The notes under the pieces: generated by a model
Told to the model about the DNA's origin: nothing
The model's database searches: none
The model's input: only the letters and a program-made list of their open reading frames with translations
Shown: positions 1 through 8,087 of the stretch, piece after piece
How positions within the stretch are numbered: the stretch's first letter is position 1
How the letters are laid out: each line of letters starts with the position of its first letter
Translations under genes and position numbers: made by a program
Source: Hyphomicrobium sp.
GTDB lineage: Bacteria; Pseudomonadota; Alphaproteobacteria; Rhizobiales; Hyphomicrobiaceae
Direction of reading: 5' to 3'
DNA length: 64,000 bases
Assembly: GCF_019753045.1 (NCBI RefSeq)
Contig: NZ_JAIELN010000002.1
Coordinates: 516,354-580,353 of the forward strand

Positions 1-1628
1 GCGATCATCAGCGTTGGGCTGTTGGTATTACCGCTGATGATTGTCGGCATCACGCTGGCATCAACGACACGCAACCCCTTCACGCCGCGAACACGAAGGT
101 GAGAGTCCACGACCGCGAGCGGATCGTCGGATCTGCCCATCTTGGCGGTGCCGACGGGATGAAAGATGGTGGTGCCGATGTCGCCCGCTATCTTTGCAAG
201 TGCTTCGTCGGTGTCGAAGGCCTTGCCGGGCTTGACCTCTTCGGGCGCAAAGCGCGTAAGGGCGGGTTGCGATGCAATCCGGCGAGCGACACGGATCGCA
301 TCGGCGGCGACCTTGCGATCTTCTTCCGTCGATAGGTAGTTGGTCATGATCGACGGCGCATCCTGCGAGCGCGGGCTGGCTATCGTAACCGTGCCGCGGC
401 TTGTCGGATTGAGGCCACAGACACTTGCCGTAACGGCCGAGAACGAATGCAAGGGCTGGCCGAAGGCCTCCAGCGAAAGCGGTTGGACGTGGAATTCGAT
501 GTTGGCGTGAGTCTGAGATGGATCGCTCCTGGTAAAGATTCCAAGTTGTGAGGGCGCCATGCTCATGGGCCCGGTGCGAGTGAGCGCATATTCGAGGCCA
601 ATCGTCGCCTTGCCCCAGAGCGAGGACGCCAAGGTATTGAGAGTCTTCGCCCCGTTGATCCGGTAGACTGTGCGCAGCTGGAGATGATCCTGCAAGTTGG
701 CACCAACACCCGGTAAGTCTTGCACCGTAGCGATGCCGTGCTTCTGCAAGAGCATGCCAGGGCCGATGCCAGAGAGTTGCAGGAGTTGTGGGCTGCCTAT
801 GGCACCGGCAGCGAGCACAACCTCTCGCCGGGCGACGGCCTTCACGGGCGCGGCTCTCGATTCAAACTCGACGCCCTTGCAAACGAGGGCACCGAGGGAA
901 TCTCGCCCAAGCGTCACGCCCTTGACCTGCGCGTTGGTCCAGACCGTGAGATTCTTGCGCCTTTCGATCGGTTTCAGAAAGCCGCTTGCCGTGCTCCAGC
1001 GCCAGCCTTTGCGCTGATTAACTTCGAAATAAGCCACGCCCGTGTTGTCGCCGCGATTGAAGTCATCGGTTTTCGGAATCCCGGCTTGCACGGCTGCGTT
1101 CGCGAACTCATCGAGAATCTCCCAGCGGAGACGCTGCGCTTCTATGCGCCATTCGCCGCCGTGGCCGTGGTGGCGCTGGATTTCGGTCGCAGTACCGTTG
1201 AGCCGGGGGCGAGCATCGATGTCAAGCTGGTGGTAGTCCTCGTGTGCCTTGAAGTCGGGAAGGCAGGCCTCCCACGACCATTCGTTAGCGCCGGTCAGGC
1301 GGGCCCATTGATCGTAGTCCCTGGCCTGACCGCGCAGATAGAGCATGCCGTTGATTGACGAGCAGCCGCCAAGCGTACGTCCGCGCGGATAGAGGAGCTT
1401 GCGCCCGTTGAGGCCTGGATCGGGTTCGGTGCGCAAACACCAGTCGGTCCGCGGATTGTCGATGCAGTAGAGATAACCAACGGGTATGTGAATCCACGGA
1501 TAGGAATCCCGGCCGCCCGCTTCCAGGAGCAGCACGCTTCGCGATGGGTCCGCAGACAGCCGGTTGGCCAAAAGGCAACCGGCTGTGCCGGCGCCAACCA
1601 CGATATAGTCGAAGGCGAGTTCGCTCAT
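1..1628 (-). CDS. GMC-family FAD-dependent oxidoreductase (choline dehydrogenase-like), 3' end off the window
   Basis: The frame stays open from the ATG at 1628 to the left edge, 542 codons without a stop, so the extreme C-terminus is missing. The N-terminus has the FAD Rossmann signature ([18 protein letters not shown]). It is followed by the GMC motif around [20 protein letters not shown], the second GMC signature around [16 protein letters not shown], and a C-terminal HPVGTAKMG...VVDASVMPT...GNTN active-site block. GMC enzymes oxidise alcohols to aldehydes or ketones with FAD; the substrate cannot be told from sequence. The ATG overlaps the stop of the upstream 81-codon gene (ATGA), so the two are probably translationally coupled. 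Both lie downstream of a TAGAC-N5-GTCTA operator shared with the adjacent tetR gene. Confidence 0.93.
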   Translation of the reverse strand, partial: MSELAFDYIVVGAGTAGCLLANRLSADPSRSVLLLEAGGRDSYPWIHIPVGYLYCIDNPRTDWCLRTEPDPGLNGRKLLYPRGRTLGGCSSINGMLYLRGQARDYDQWARLTGANEWSWEACLPDFKAHEDYHQLDIDARPRLNGTATEIQRHHGHGGEWRIEAQRLRWEILDEFANAAVQAGIPKTDDFNRGDNTGVAYFEVNQRKGWRWSTASGFLKPIERRKNLTVWTNAQVKGVTLGRDSLGALVCKGVEFESRAAPVKAVARREVVLAAGAIGSPQLLQLSGIGPGMLLQKHGIATVQDLPGVGANLQDHLQLRTVYRINGAKTLNTLASSLWGKATIGLEYALTRTGPMSMAPSQLGIFTRSDPSQTHANIEFHVQPLSLEAFGQPLHSFSAVTASVCGLNPTSRGTVTIASPRSQDAPSIMTNYLSTEEDRKVAADAIRVARRIASQPALTRFAPEEVKPGKAFDTDEALAKIAGDIGTTIFHPVGTAKMGRSDDPLAVVDSHLRVRGVKGLRVVDASVMPTIISGNTNSPTLMI

Positions 1629-1870
1629 TTGGACACCGGCATAGCGAATTCCGCGCCCTTCGAGATCTCCTGCGACCAACGTTCTATGATCGCCTTTTGC
1701 CTGGTGTCCAAGCGCACGCCTTCCTCGCCGTAAGTGTGCGTATCGCCGAATAGGCTGTTCCTCCAACCACTGAAACCGCGCCACGCCATCGGCAAGCGGC
1801 CATCGCTCGCTGCAAGACAGCTGCTGCCGATGCCGTTTCCGATCATGATCGGCTGTCCTGTCGTGTCCAT
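1625..1870 (-). CDS. Small hypothetical protein co-transcribed with the GMC oxidoreductase
   Basis: The 81-residue product is not recognised. The start at 1870 has a strong ribosome-binding site (GGAGGAA about 8 nt upstream). The stop overlaps the GMC start by 4 nt. The sequence has no signal peptide or membrane segment; it is Gly/Ser-rich at the N-terminus and helical at the C-terminus. Position alone suggests a partner or chaperone of the oxidoreductase. It could also be the residue of a longer protein shortened by deletion. The case for a real gene rests on the RBS, the coupling and the operator just upstream. Confidence 0.6.
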   Translation of the reverse strand: MDTTGQPIMIGNGIGSSCLAASDGRLPMAWRGFSGWRNSLFGDTHTYGEEGVRLDTRQKAIIERWSQEISKGAEFAMPVSK

Positions 1871-1930
1871 GATCAGTTCCTCCGTTTCAGTCGCAGCGTT
1901 GTTCGGGTGGCACTGGCTACGCGGCTTAAT

Positions 1931-1945
1931 TAGACCAACCGTCTA
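1931..1945. promoter_or_regulatory. TetR operator upstream of the GMC operon
   Basis: Inverted repeat TAGAC-CAACC-GTCTA. The same half-sites with the same 5-nt spacer occur at 2603-2617 directly upstream of the tetR gene. It lies 61 nt before the start of the small gene leading the GMC operon, where a repressor would block transcription. Confidence 0.75.
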
Positions 1946-1965
1946 GAAAAGGGCAAAAAACACGC

Positions 1966-2592
1966 TCATTTTTGGACGACGGCAAAAAAGCCATCGGCAA
2001 ATATCCTTAGCGGTTTGGCGCTTTGCTCGAGCTTGGCACGTAACACCGCGCCCTCCCAGCCGATCCAGAAGAGGGTAGCGAGTTGTTTGCAGTCGGCATC
2101 GACAGCGATTTCTCCTGCGTCTTTGGCGCCCTCCAGGCATTTCGCTGTTCGCGCTTCCCAGTCTTTGAAGACGCTGCTCAACTGCCGTCGGTATCCATCG
2201 GGAAGAGCGCCCATTTCCTGGCCGAGATTGCCGACTAGGCAACCGCGCCGGAAACCGTGCCGTGCCATGCCGCGTTCGGCGTCACGCGTGAATTCCTTGA
2301 GCCGCTCCAGTGGCGAGCACTCCGCGTTCAACAAAAACCTATCGATACGGCCCGCGAAGTAGGCAGCGTAGCGCTCGATGAGCACGGCGCCAAACCTCTC
2401 CTTGCTCTCGAAGTAGTGGTAGAAAGAACCTTTGGGAACATTGACCGCAGAAAGGATCTCGTCGAGACCCGCAGCCAAGAACCCCTTTTCCGTCAGGATC
2501 GCCATGCCGACGCGGATGAGATCTTCCCGTGTCTGGCTAAAGCTGGCATGGGCTTTCAGCGGTCGGCCGCGACGGCGTGACGGTGTCGTCAT
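1966..2592 (-). CDS. TetR/AcrR-family transcriptional repressor (AcuR-like)
   Basis: The protein has 208 residues. The N-terminal helix-turn-helix is typical of TetR: TREDLIRVGMAILTEKGF, then the recognition helix in NVPKGSFYHYFESKERF (about residues 20-65). The C-terminal ligand domain resembles the AcuR/TetR_C group, including the GCLVGNLGQEM segment. Its own start lies 10 nt from an operator-like palindrome (2603-2617), and a second copy (1931-1945) precedes the GMC operon, so it most likely represses both itself and that operon. The inducer is unknown; related regulators sense small electrophiles or acyl-CoA esters. Unlike a divergent pair, it is co-oriented with and upstream of the operon it probably controls. 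Confidence 0.92.
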   Translation of the reverse strand: MTTPSRRRGRPLKAHASFSQTREDLIRVGMAILTEKGFLAAGLDEILSAVNVPKGSFYHYFESKERFGAVLIERYAAYFAGRIDRFLLNAECSPLERLKEFTRDAERGMARHGFRRGCLVGNLGQEMGALPDGYRRQLSSVFKDWEARTAKCLEGAKDAGEIAVDADCKQLATLFWIGWEGAVLRAKLEQSAKPLRIFADGFFAVVQK

Positions 2593-2602
2593 GGCGAATA
2601 AT

Positions 2603-2617
2603 TAGACCAATAGTCTA
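2603..2617. promoter_or_regulatory. TetR operator upstream of tetR
   Basis: Inverted repeat TAGAC-CAATA-GTCTA, the same half-sites and spacing as the copy at 1931-1945. It lies immediately upstream of the tetR start codon, which fits autorepression. Confidence 0.75.
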
Positions 2618-2631
2618 GAGAATGTCAACGA

Positions 2632-2808
2632 TTATGGCTCGGCTGCTGCGTTGAAGTGCTGTTGGCGTCGTAGTTCGAGTGTTCGCCGCTTGATGTCGTC
2701 GCGTCATTCGAGGATGCGAGGTCCCCGTCCGAAGTAGACGTCGGCCGAGGCTAGATTGTCCAGGTTTTCGTGATAGTGGCGGTGGTTGTGGCTATGGGCG
2801 AAGTTGTC
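2632..2808 (-). pseudogene. IS3-family transposase, C-terminal remnant
   Basis: Translating the minus strand gives a recognisable IS3-type transposase tail: NHRHYHENLDNLASADVYF followed by GRGPRILE, then an internal TGA, then RDDIKRRTLELRRQQHFNAAA and a stop at 2632. This matches the family ending (YHESL..LTPADVYFGRG...ER..IKR.T...RR..H). Only about 59 codons survive and one is a stop, so it is dead. The upstream part of the element is gone: the sequence runs directly into the interior of a parA-like gene near 2815, implying a deletion after insertion. Confidence 0.75.
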
Positions 2809-2819
2809 CCTTTAGATCG

Positions 2820-3404
2820 CCATCAAGCTTCAATCTGAGCGACTATTTACAGTCGTCTCCATTCAAGACAGATGAAGCGACTCGGTTTGATATGGTTTTG
2901 ATTGATGCGCCGCCGCGATTGCTCACAGGCGTAGTCAACGCGCTCACCGCCAGCACGCACGTCCTAGTTCCGACAATTCTGGACGGCCAATCGCTCAATG
3001 CGACGCTCAACACTCTCGCAGCCATTCAGCAGTTCCGAATGAAGCTCAATCCTCAGCTTCAGGTCCTCGGCGTAGTGCCGTCGATGATTGCTGCGTCCAC
3101 TGGCTACAGCCCTTTGGAAGAGACATTCATTGAGTCTCTCGAACGGCAAATTCCGCCGATGTACAATGGCATTGTTCCACTTCTAACCAGCACCCCAATC
3201 TGTCAGCGCCAAGAACTTGCTAAAGCTGGCGGCAGCGAAATACTTTTCAGCTCTGACGGGAAGTCTGCCTCAGTTCGGGCGGCGCGAGATATGTTCCGTG
3301 AGCTTGGTCAGTCGATTGGGGAGCGTCTGCGCTGGACCAATCCGATAGACCGTTCGGACGTTTATGTGATGCCCGGCCAAGATAAGAGAGCGTTGGTATC
3401 GTGA
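2820..3404 (+). pseudogene. ParA/Soj-like partition ATPase, N-terminally truncated
   Basis: The open frame carries the second half of a ParA-type ATPase: the Walker-B-like MVLIDAPPR, then HVLVPTILDGQSLNATLNTL and the VLGVVPSMI..STGYS strand typical of the family. The nucleotide-binding N-terminus (deviant Walker A) is absent because the reading frame is interrupted upstream by the IS3 remnant. An internal ATG at 2892 could still give about 170 residues, but without the P-loop it should not hydrolyse ATP. The 3' end overlaps the next gene by 4 nt (GTGA), so the pair was once a plasmid- or ICE-type partition operon. Confidence 0.75.
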
Positions 3405-3847
3405 AAGTCAAAGACTTGCGGGAGAGATTAATCGGAGCTGCCGAAGGGAACTCCGACGCCCTGGCATTGCTGGAAATGCTAGACCAGATCGGAGAGGTCT
3501 CCGTCGAGGAATTCGGACGGGCGATAAAGCCTGCTCTTGATAAGTTGATCAAGAAAGTGGCGTCTGAAAAGAAGAAACGAGAAGCATTCAATAACGACGC
3601 TATAGATCGCTTTCTTTCCGAACTAGCGACAACGAAGGAAGATAACGCGTCATTCGAAGCCGTCGTAAAGCGGATCGAAAAAGACAAAGCTTTGAAGATC
3701 GCCGATGCGAAAGAACTAGCACGGAAGTTCCTTGGCGAACTGCCAAAGACAAAGACAAAAGGCGATCTTCTGAAAGCAATCCTTCAGCGTCAAATAGAGG
3801 AACGTCGACTGAAAGATCGTCGCGAACACATCAGCGATCTGTTCTGA
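3401..3847 (+). CDS. Hypothetical helical protein coupled to the parA remnant
   Basis: The 148-residue product starts at GTG 3401, inside the stop of the parA-like gene. It is Lys/Glu/Ala-rich and predicted to be almost entirely helical (KKVASEKKKREAF, RKFLGELPKTKTKGDLLKAIL). No family was recognised. Its place directly after a ParA suggests the DNA-binding or adaptor partner of a partition pair. Codon use is less GC-rich than the core genes at the right end, in line with acquisition. Confidence 0.55.
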   Translation: MKVKDLRERLIGAAEGNSDALALLEMLDQIGEVSVEEFGRAIKPALDKLIKKVASEKKKREAFNNDAIDRFLSELATTKEDNASFEAVVKRIEKDKALKIADAKELARKFLGELPKTKTKGDLLKAILQRQIEERRLKDRREHISDLF

Positions 3848-4267
3848 GATCAGCGAGACGGACACCAAGGGTACCGATCTCACAACCTACACTGAACTTG
3901 ATCTGCTCCGAAGATGGCAGTTTGAACGAACGGCTACTTATCCAGTAACCCATTGGACAGCGCGGAAAACTGTAAACTCCATAGGTTCGAGTTTTTGCCT
4001 CGACAACGGAGTTCTTCGGAAGGAGTTCGTTCGCTTCTCCGTGTGAAGCCAGGGATAGCCTTAGCTACCCCTGCTTCTTACTCAGACCTATCGCTCGTTA
4101 TCGGGCGGCAACGCTTGAGGAGGGCGGGGTCGTCTAGCCCATATCTCTCCAATGACGAATCCGATGGCTGCGAATGCAGTCCAGACCTCCCAATCGCCGA
4201 TGTGAGCGACGCGACTGGCTCCAACTACCGACAAGCCAATCACGAGCCGTAGAAGCCGCGCTGGGGT

Positions 4268-4345
4268 TCAGAAGCTCTTCACAATCGAGAGAATGATGAT
4301 TGCCCACAGAGCGGTGCCGAAGGCCGCAAAGACAAAAGTCATCAT
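4268..4345 (-). CDS. Tiny single-pass membrane peptide
   Basis: A 25-residue ORF (MMTFVFAAFGTALWAIIILS then IVKSF) that is essentially one transmembrane helix. Its ATGATG start overlaps the TGA of the preceding 62-codon ORF. Beyond its stop the same frame stays open to 4088 and encodes another membrane-like stretch (LVIGLSVVGAS...WTAFAAIGFVIGEIWARR) without a clear start, so a nonsense mutation may have split a longer membrane protein. The evidence is coupling and hydrophobicity only. Confidence 0.35.
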   Translation of the reverse strand: MMTFVFAAFGTALWAIIILSIVKSF

Positions 4346-4530
4346 TGATGGGCCTCCATCGGGACGGCGCTACAAGCAATGACGAATGCGAGGTCATCAT
4401 TGTCGTTGGCAGCGGAATCGATGACGGCGTTGAGTATGTCGTCAGGGTGCCTCTGTTCTCTTCGGCGCGAGGCCATACGGCTAACAGAGATCGTTTGACG
4501 TCTTGTCGCTCGATCGATTTTAGGCAACAT
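4342..4530 (-). CDS. Small hypothetical protein
   Basis: 62 residues, preceded by a good RBS (AGGAGA, 7 nt before ATG 4530). The N-terminal half is basic and the C-terminal half acidic (HPDDILNAVIDSAANDNDDL). It is unrecognised. It is followed, with a 4-nt overlap, by the tiny membrane peptide, so they may form one transcript. Confidence 0.4.
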   Translation of the reverse strand: MLPKIDRATRRQTISVSRMASRRREQRHPDDILNAVIDSAANDNDDLAFVIACSAVPMEAHQ

Positions 4531-4627
4531 TCTCTCATCTCCTGCTAGGTCACATTGAGTGCCCAGCGGAAGTTGCCTACTGAAGTCAAAGCGTTGAAAT
4601 TACTTGCAAAAACGCCGTCGAAGACGG

Positions 4628-4647
4628 ATTGGCGCCCCGTAGGGGAC
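4628..4647. repeat. Attachment-site repeat, tRNA-distal end of the island
   Basis: ATTGGCGCCCCGTAGGGGAC is identical over 20 bp to positions 50155-50174, which are the 3' end (acceptor, discriminator, CCA and one T-arm strand) of the tRNA-Glu gene. Here it is not part of a tRNA. It marks the distal end of DNA inserted at the tRNA 3' end by the integrase at 48108-50066. Confidence 0.85.
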
Positions 4648-5388
4648 GGGGACATAAGCTATTGATTATATTGGATAATTTTGACTGCTACTGCTATTCT
4701 GAGTAGCAGACTTGGGTTGCTAATTCCAGGGTCAAATACATGCAATTGATTTTGTCACGCAACTCACCACGGACAGAATCGAACGGCGCAGATGCAAAAG
4801 CGAGTCCGGCAACGAGCGAAGGTCGTAATTCACAATGCGTCGTCGGAGACGGACTTCGCAGAAGCGCTTAGGCCGCTTGATCCCAATAGCGGAAGTCGAT
4901 CGCGCGCATGATCGGCGAGGCGGAGGCTATTGCCGACCGAGTCTGCTTACTGTTGTATTGCGTCAGGCCATGGCGAGTTGAACAGAGTGCCTCGCCCTGC
5001 ATCTGAAGTTTGGTTCGGATCGACCACGCCTGGATCGGCCTCAGCCCCGATTAGCTTGCCCTTACCCGAGGGCATGCGAACTGTGTGCTTGTCAGCCGTG
5101 CATGCTTATCCTTGGTGGAGAGACAAACAACATGCACCCGCTCAGCACATCTCCGTGGTCCAACGTCTAGTTTTGGCAACTATCTCCGCTCTTTCGGTTA
5201 GCGATCGACACTTAGCAGACATTGACGCTTGTTTATCCACCGGCAGATAGAGCGTAAGTCGACCTGGCGATTCAGCATCGACTTTCAACGGTGGACCTCA
5301 CGTGTCGCACACCTTCCCTGACCAGACGAGACTTTGATCCTCGTTCTTCCAATTTGATGAGCCAAATGAGAGAAGTTCGGTCCGCGTC
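4648..5388. other. Gene-poor stretch at the left end of the island
   Basis: About 740 nt with no ORF that has both a credible start and protein-like composition. A 106-codon frame at 4930-5250 on the plus strand has Cys/His/Trp-rich low-plausibility composition and no RBS, and I do not call it. No hairpin with a T-run was found downstream of the Lrp-type gene. Confidence 0.5.
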
Positions 5389-6411
5389 TCATCGTTCAGT
5401 AGACCGGGCAGTTCCGAGCAACTGAGCATCGTCGTCGCGGATGGGTGTGAGGCGCTTGTAGTGCAGGTCGATGTAAATCGACACTTCCGCGCAGGCTACC
5501 GACGGCCAGCTTCGTACCTCATTGTCGATAATCTCCAGCAGCTCGTGCTCTGACCTGCAAATGATTTCCGTAAAGATGTCGAACCGGCCCGCGCAAATCG
5601 CGACGTAAGTCGTATTGGGCAGGCATGCCAGTGCATCGGCAAGCTCGGCAACCCGGTGGCCTGGTGCTGCGCGCAATGCCACCAAGGCCATGCTCCGGTA
5701 TTCAAAACCCATAGGATTGATGAGTGCGATCACCTCGAGGATTCGCGACTCGGTGAGCTGCTTCACACGCGTGCGGACCTGGGTTTCCGAGATATTTAGA
5801 TCATCGGCGATCTGCTGAAAGGATGCACGCCCATCTCGACTGAGCGCTCTCACGATATTCTTGTCGGTCTGATCGAGTTCGCGCGGACGAATCCCCTCAT
5901 GCGCTTCGCTTTTGCTTCGCGCGGAAGCAAAATGCGCGTTTTGATAGTGCAGGTTTAGATATGGAAAGACCTCGATCGAATTGATTCCTACTATCGGGCC
6001 GATGTTGGCCTCGATCGTCTCTTGCAACTTGCTCATGCCGGAGCACAGGATCTCCGCATACAAAGCGAAACGTCCCGTTGCGATAATGACGTAGTCGATC
6101 GCGGGAATCTTCTTCAGCGCCTCCGCAATCCGTGAAGCCGGCACCTTGGGATCGGTCGTGAGGCCGAGGAGCGCTGCTGCGCCATACCCGAGCACTCTGG
6201 GATCGGTGAGCGCGGTGATCTGGATGACGCCTTCGTCGAGGAGATGCCGCACGCGTTGGCCCACCGTTTTCTCGGCGATGCCTACGTCGCGAGCGATCTG
6301 AGCGAACGACTGGCGTCCGTCCGCTTGCAGCATCGACACGATTTGTCGGTCAACGTCCGAGAGCGGAGCTGCCAGTCGCAAGTAGTCTGTAATCGTAAGC
6401 TTTTTTGCCAT
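5389..6411 (-). CDS. Double-length Lrp/AsnC-family regulator (module A)
   Basis: About 340 residues, twice the usual 150-160 of Lrp/AsnC. Two complete units are visible. The first HTH is LSDVDRQIVSMLQADGRQSF..IARDVGIAEKTVGQRVRHL, followed by a RAM/ligand domain. The second HTH is LDQTDKNIVRALSRDGRASFQQIADDLNISETQVRTRVKQL, followed by a second RAM domain (RFDIFTEIICRSEHELLEII). ATG 6411 is chosen for its RBS (GAGGG, 5 nt upstream); a TTG at 6453 would add 14 residues. It is divergent from module A and probably controls it. A close paralogue sits in the same place beside module B (34922-36001). Confidence 0.9.
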   Translation of the reverse strand: MAKKLTITDYLRLAAPLSDVDRQIVSMLQADGRQSFAQIARDVGIAEKTVGQRVRHLLDEGVIQITALTDPRVLGYGAAALLGLTTDPKVPASRIAEALKKIPAIDYVIIATGRFALYAEILCSGMSKLQETIEANIGPIVGINSIEVFPYLNLHYQNAHFASARSKSEAHEGIRPRELDQTDKNIVRALSRDGRASFQQIADDLNISETQVRTRVKQLTESRILEVIALINPMGFEYRSMALVALRAAPGHRVAELADALACLPNTTYVAICAGRFDIFTEIICRSEHELLEIIDNEVRSWPSVACAEVSIYIDLHYKRLTPIRDDDAQLLGTARSTER

Positions 6412-6459
6412 CCGGCCCTCTTTTGCCGCCTCGGGACGGCGGATCGTGTTCAAAAAAAT

Positions 6460-6475
6460 GTCACTATACCCGAAA
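6460..6475 (+). promoter_or_regulatory. Candidate operator shared by both Lrp-controlled modules (module A copy)
   Basis: GTCACTATACCCGAAA. It closely matches GTCACAAATACCGGAAA at 36139-36155, in the equivalent intergenic region next to the paralogous regulator. Both are preceded by an A-run. It lies between the regulator and the module A promoter. It is inferred to be the binding site of the double-Lrp protein. Confidence 0.45.
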
Positions 6476-6483
6476 TCTGCCTA

Positions 6484-6512
6484 TTGACCTGACAAAATAC
6501 GCGGAATACGGT
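6484..6512 (+). promoter_or_regulatory. Probable sigma-70-type promoter of module A
   Basis: TTGACC, 17 nt, TACGGT. The same -10-like hexamer and spacing occur before the module B monooxygenase (41523-41551), and a similar TTGACA-18-TACAGT precedes the module B ABC transporter. It points towards the flavin reductase gene starting at 6843, leaving a leader of roughly 320 nt. Confidence 0.45.
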
Positions 6513-6842
6513 CCTTTTGTCGCGTTGCGCGGCGGAAGATGAATTCAGCGAGCTGTTGGCTTTCCCCTAAGCTACGGCAGCAGATTGAGAAAACAGGCAT
6601 GGACGATCTTCCCTTGCACATTCACGGCCTCAAGCACTCAGACATCGAGAAATCGCTCGGACGCATGGCTGGGCAGGTCGATGTGATCGTTCGCCGACAA
6701 GCAGTTCTGGCAGTTGCCGGATGAGAGGGGCCGACACGCCGTCCGACGAAATCGTCGCCAGATCCGCCACATTAAGGATGGTCTCCCATTGTGCTCGGCC
6801 GGAAGCCCTGGCCGAGAAACCGATGCCAAAGAGGGAACGCGT
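6513..6842. other. Leader region before module A
   Basis: No convincing gene. A 61-codon plus-strand frame (6539-6724) lacks an RBS and has no recognisable domain. The frame of the flavin reductase is open upstream to 6714, but its RBS-supported start is at 6843. Confidence 0.4.
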
Positions 6843-7376
6843 ATGAGCCACATCCTCGATCCTCACTTTGTCGTCGAATGCAACAGCATCGACCCGAATG
6901 TATTCAAGGGCGCCATGGCTGCGATGCCGGCCGCGGTAACGGTCATCACGACGCTTGCCCGGGATGGTAGTCCGACAGGCGCTACTCTGTCGGCAGTGAC
7001 GCCTCTTTCGTTGACTCCCGCCCTCATGCTCGCCTGCTTCGACCACCGCTCGGATACCCTAACGGCTATTCGTGCGACGCGCCGCTTCCTTATCCACGTT
7101 CTGGCCGACGGCCAGCAGAAGCTTGCACGGTGTTTCGCCGGTAAGGGCTTAGGCAAGTTCGACGGTGTTGATTGGACTGAAGGCCCTTTGAAACTGCCGT
7201 TGCTCAAGGGGAGTGCCATCACAGTCGCGTGCTGTCTATCCGAAGTTGTCCCCGGCGGCGATCACGCCATCGTCCTCGGCGAGATTGCGGACATCAACAT
7301 GAACAGCAAGCTGCGTCCGCTTGTCTATGCTGAGCGGCAGTTCATTCCTCTGATGCTCGAGGGCTCGAGGTCATGA
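6843..7376 (+). CDS. NAD(P)H:flavin oxidoreductase (HpaC/flavin_reduct family), module A
   Basis: About 177 residues with the flavin reductase-like fold: FKGAMAAMPAAVTVITTLARDG.PTGATLSAVTPLSLTPALMLACF, then H.LADGQQKLARCFAGKG.GKFD and the C-terminal GDHAIVLGEI. These enzymes reduce free FMN or FAD with NAD(P)H and hand it to a separate monooxygenase. Here the natural partner is the LLM protein at 12404-13501 in the same cluster. ATG 6843 is chosen because GAGGG precedes it. A paralogue of similar length is at 44332-44883 in module B. Confidence 0.88.
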   Translation: MSHILDPHFVVECNSIDPNVFKGAMAAMPAAVTVITTLARDGSPTGATLSAVTPLSLTPALMLACFDHRSDTLTAIRATRRFLIHVLADGQQKLARCFAGKGLGKFDGVDWTEGPLKLPLLKGSAITVACCLSEVVPGGDHAIVLGEIADINMNSKLRPLVYAERQFIPLMLEGSRS

Positions 7377-7490
7377 AACGGTTCGCAGCAATTTAGGCGT
7401 TTGGATTTAGTGCCAGGACAAACGCTTCTTAGCAGCGCCTCTTCATCCGCAAACGGTCTGAACATTGCTTCGGTCGTCATGACTGGCGTC

Positions 7491-7506
7491 ATTGCGCCGG
7501 CGCAAT
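7491..7506. repeat. 16-bp perfect palindrome
   Basis: ATTGCGCC followed directly by GGCGCAAT, in the 342-nt gap between the flavin reductase and DUF35 genes. It may be a regulator site or a cruciform element. Confidence 0.5.
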
Positions 7507-7565
7507 ACGCAGCGGACAGTTTCGGTGGGCAATCATCGTGCTGAACATCTGCAAGAATTGTCCTG

Positions 7566-7587
7566 ACCGAAGTAGCGCTACTTCGGT
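7566..7587. repeat. 22-bp perfect palindrome
   Basis: Arm ACCGAAGTAGC and its exact reverse complement abut with no spacer. It is the second palindrome in the same gap and may be an operator controlling the genes from 7719 onward. It could also form an RNA hairpin, but with no loop this is less likely to be a terminator, and no T-run follows. Confidence 0.5.
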
Positions 7588-7718
7588 TCGTTGGCGGCTG
7601 GCGAGGCGAATACCAAACCAGAGTGACTATAGATCATTCAGCAATGAGAAATTGGGGGCCTACGTGCGGAAGAAGTTTCTGCCACTCTAAGGCAATCATT
7701 CTGACGATCGGAGCTGTA

Positions 7719-8087
7719 ATGCCTGCTGGATATGCCTTTGTAGCAGACGAGTTCGGTGAGATGACCCTTCTCGCGTCGAAAAGCCGAACAACCGGTTTGG
7801 GAGTCTTCCCGCGTCTGCCCGCGACCGCCCCTTCTGCCTCGCAATATGAAGATCTCGAGATTCACGGGCACGCTTCGCTCTACAGCTTCACCGTCATTCA
7901 TCCGAATCCAAAATCCGGTCTCGCACCTTTCGTGCTCGCAATGGCCGACTTCCCCCAGGAGGTGCGGGTCCTGGGCCGGCTCGAGTGTGCACTCACAGAC
8001 GTTGCAATCGGCATGAAATTGAGCTGTCGGCCGGCCAGCGACAACGCATCGGGCTTCGTGTTCGTTCCTGCTGCGGGGGCTGCGTAA
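7719..8087 (+). CDS. DUF35-type OB-fold protein, thiolase partner
   Basis: About 122 residues. The OB-fold signature is clear: ASLYSFTVIHPNP..GLAPFVLAMADFPQEVRVLGRLE. Most DUF35 proteins carry a four-Cys zinc ribbon before this fold; here the equivalent segment (LLASKSRTTGLGVFPRLPAT) has no Cys, so the ribbon is degenerate. Family members form complexes with thiolase-like enzymes and help bind acyl-CoA. The next gene is a thiolase and overlaps by 3 nt (TAATG), which supports a complex. ATG 7719 has GGAG six nt upstream; an earlier ATG at 7623 would add unlike sequence. Confidence 0.8.
   Translation: MPAGYAFVADEFGEMTLLASKSRTTGLGVFPRLPATAPSASQYEDLEIHGHASLYSFTVIHPNPKSGLAPFVLAMADFPQEVRVLGRLECALTDVAIGMKLSCRPASDNASGFVFVPAAGAA

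Noticed and set aside
4930..5250. 106-codon plus-strand frame in the left part of the island
   Set aside because: No RBS, no domain, and composition unlike proteins elsewhere in the window.
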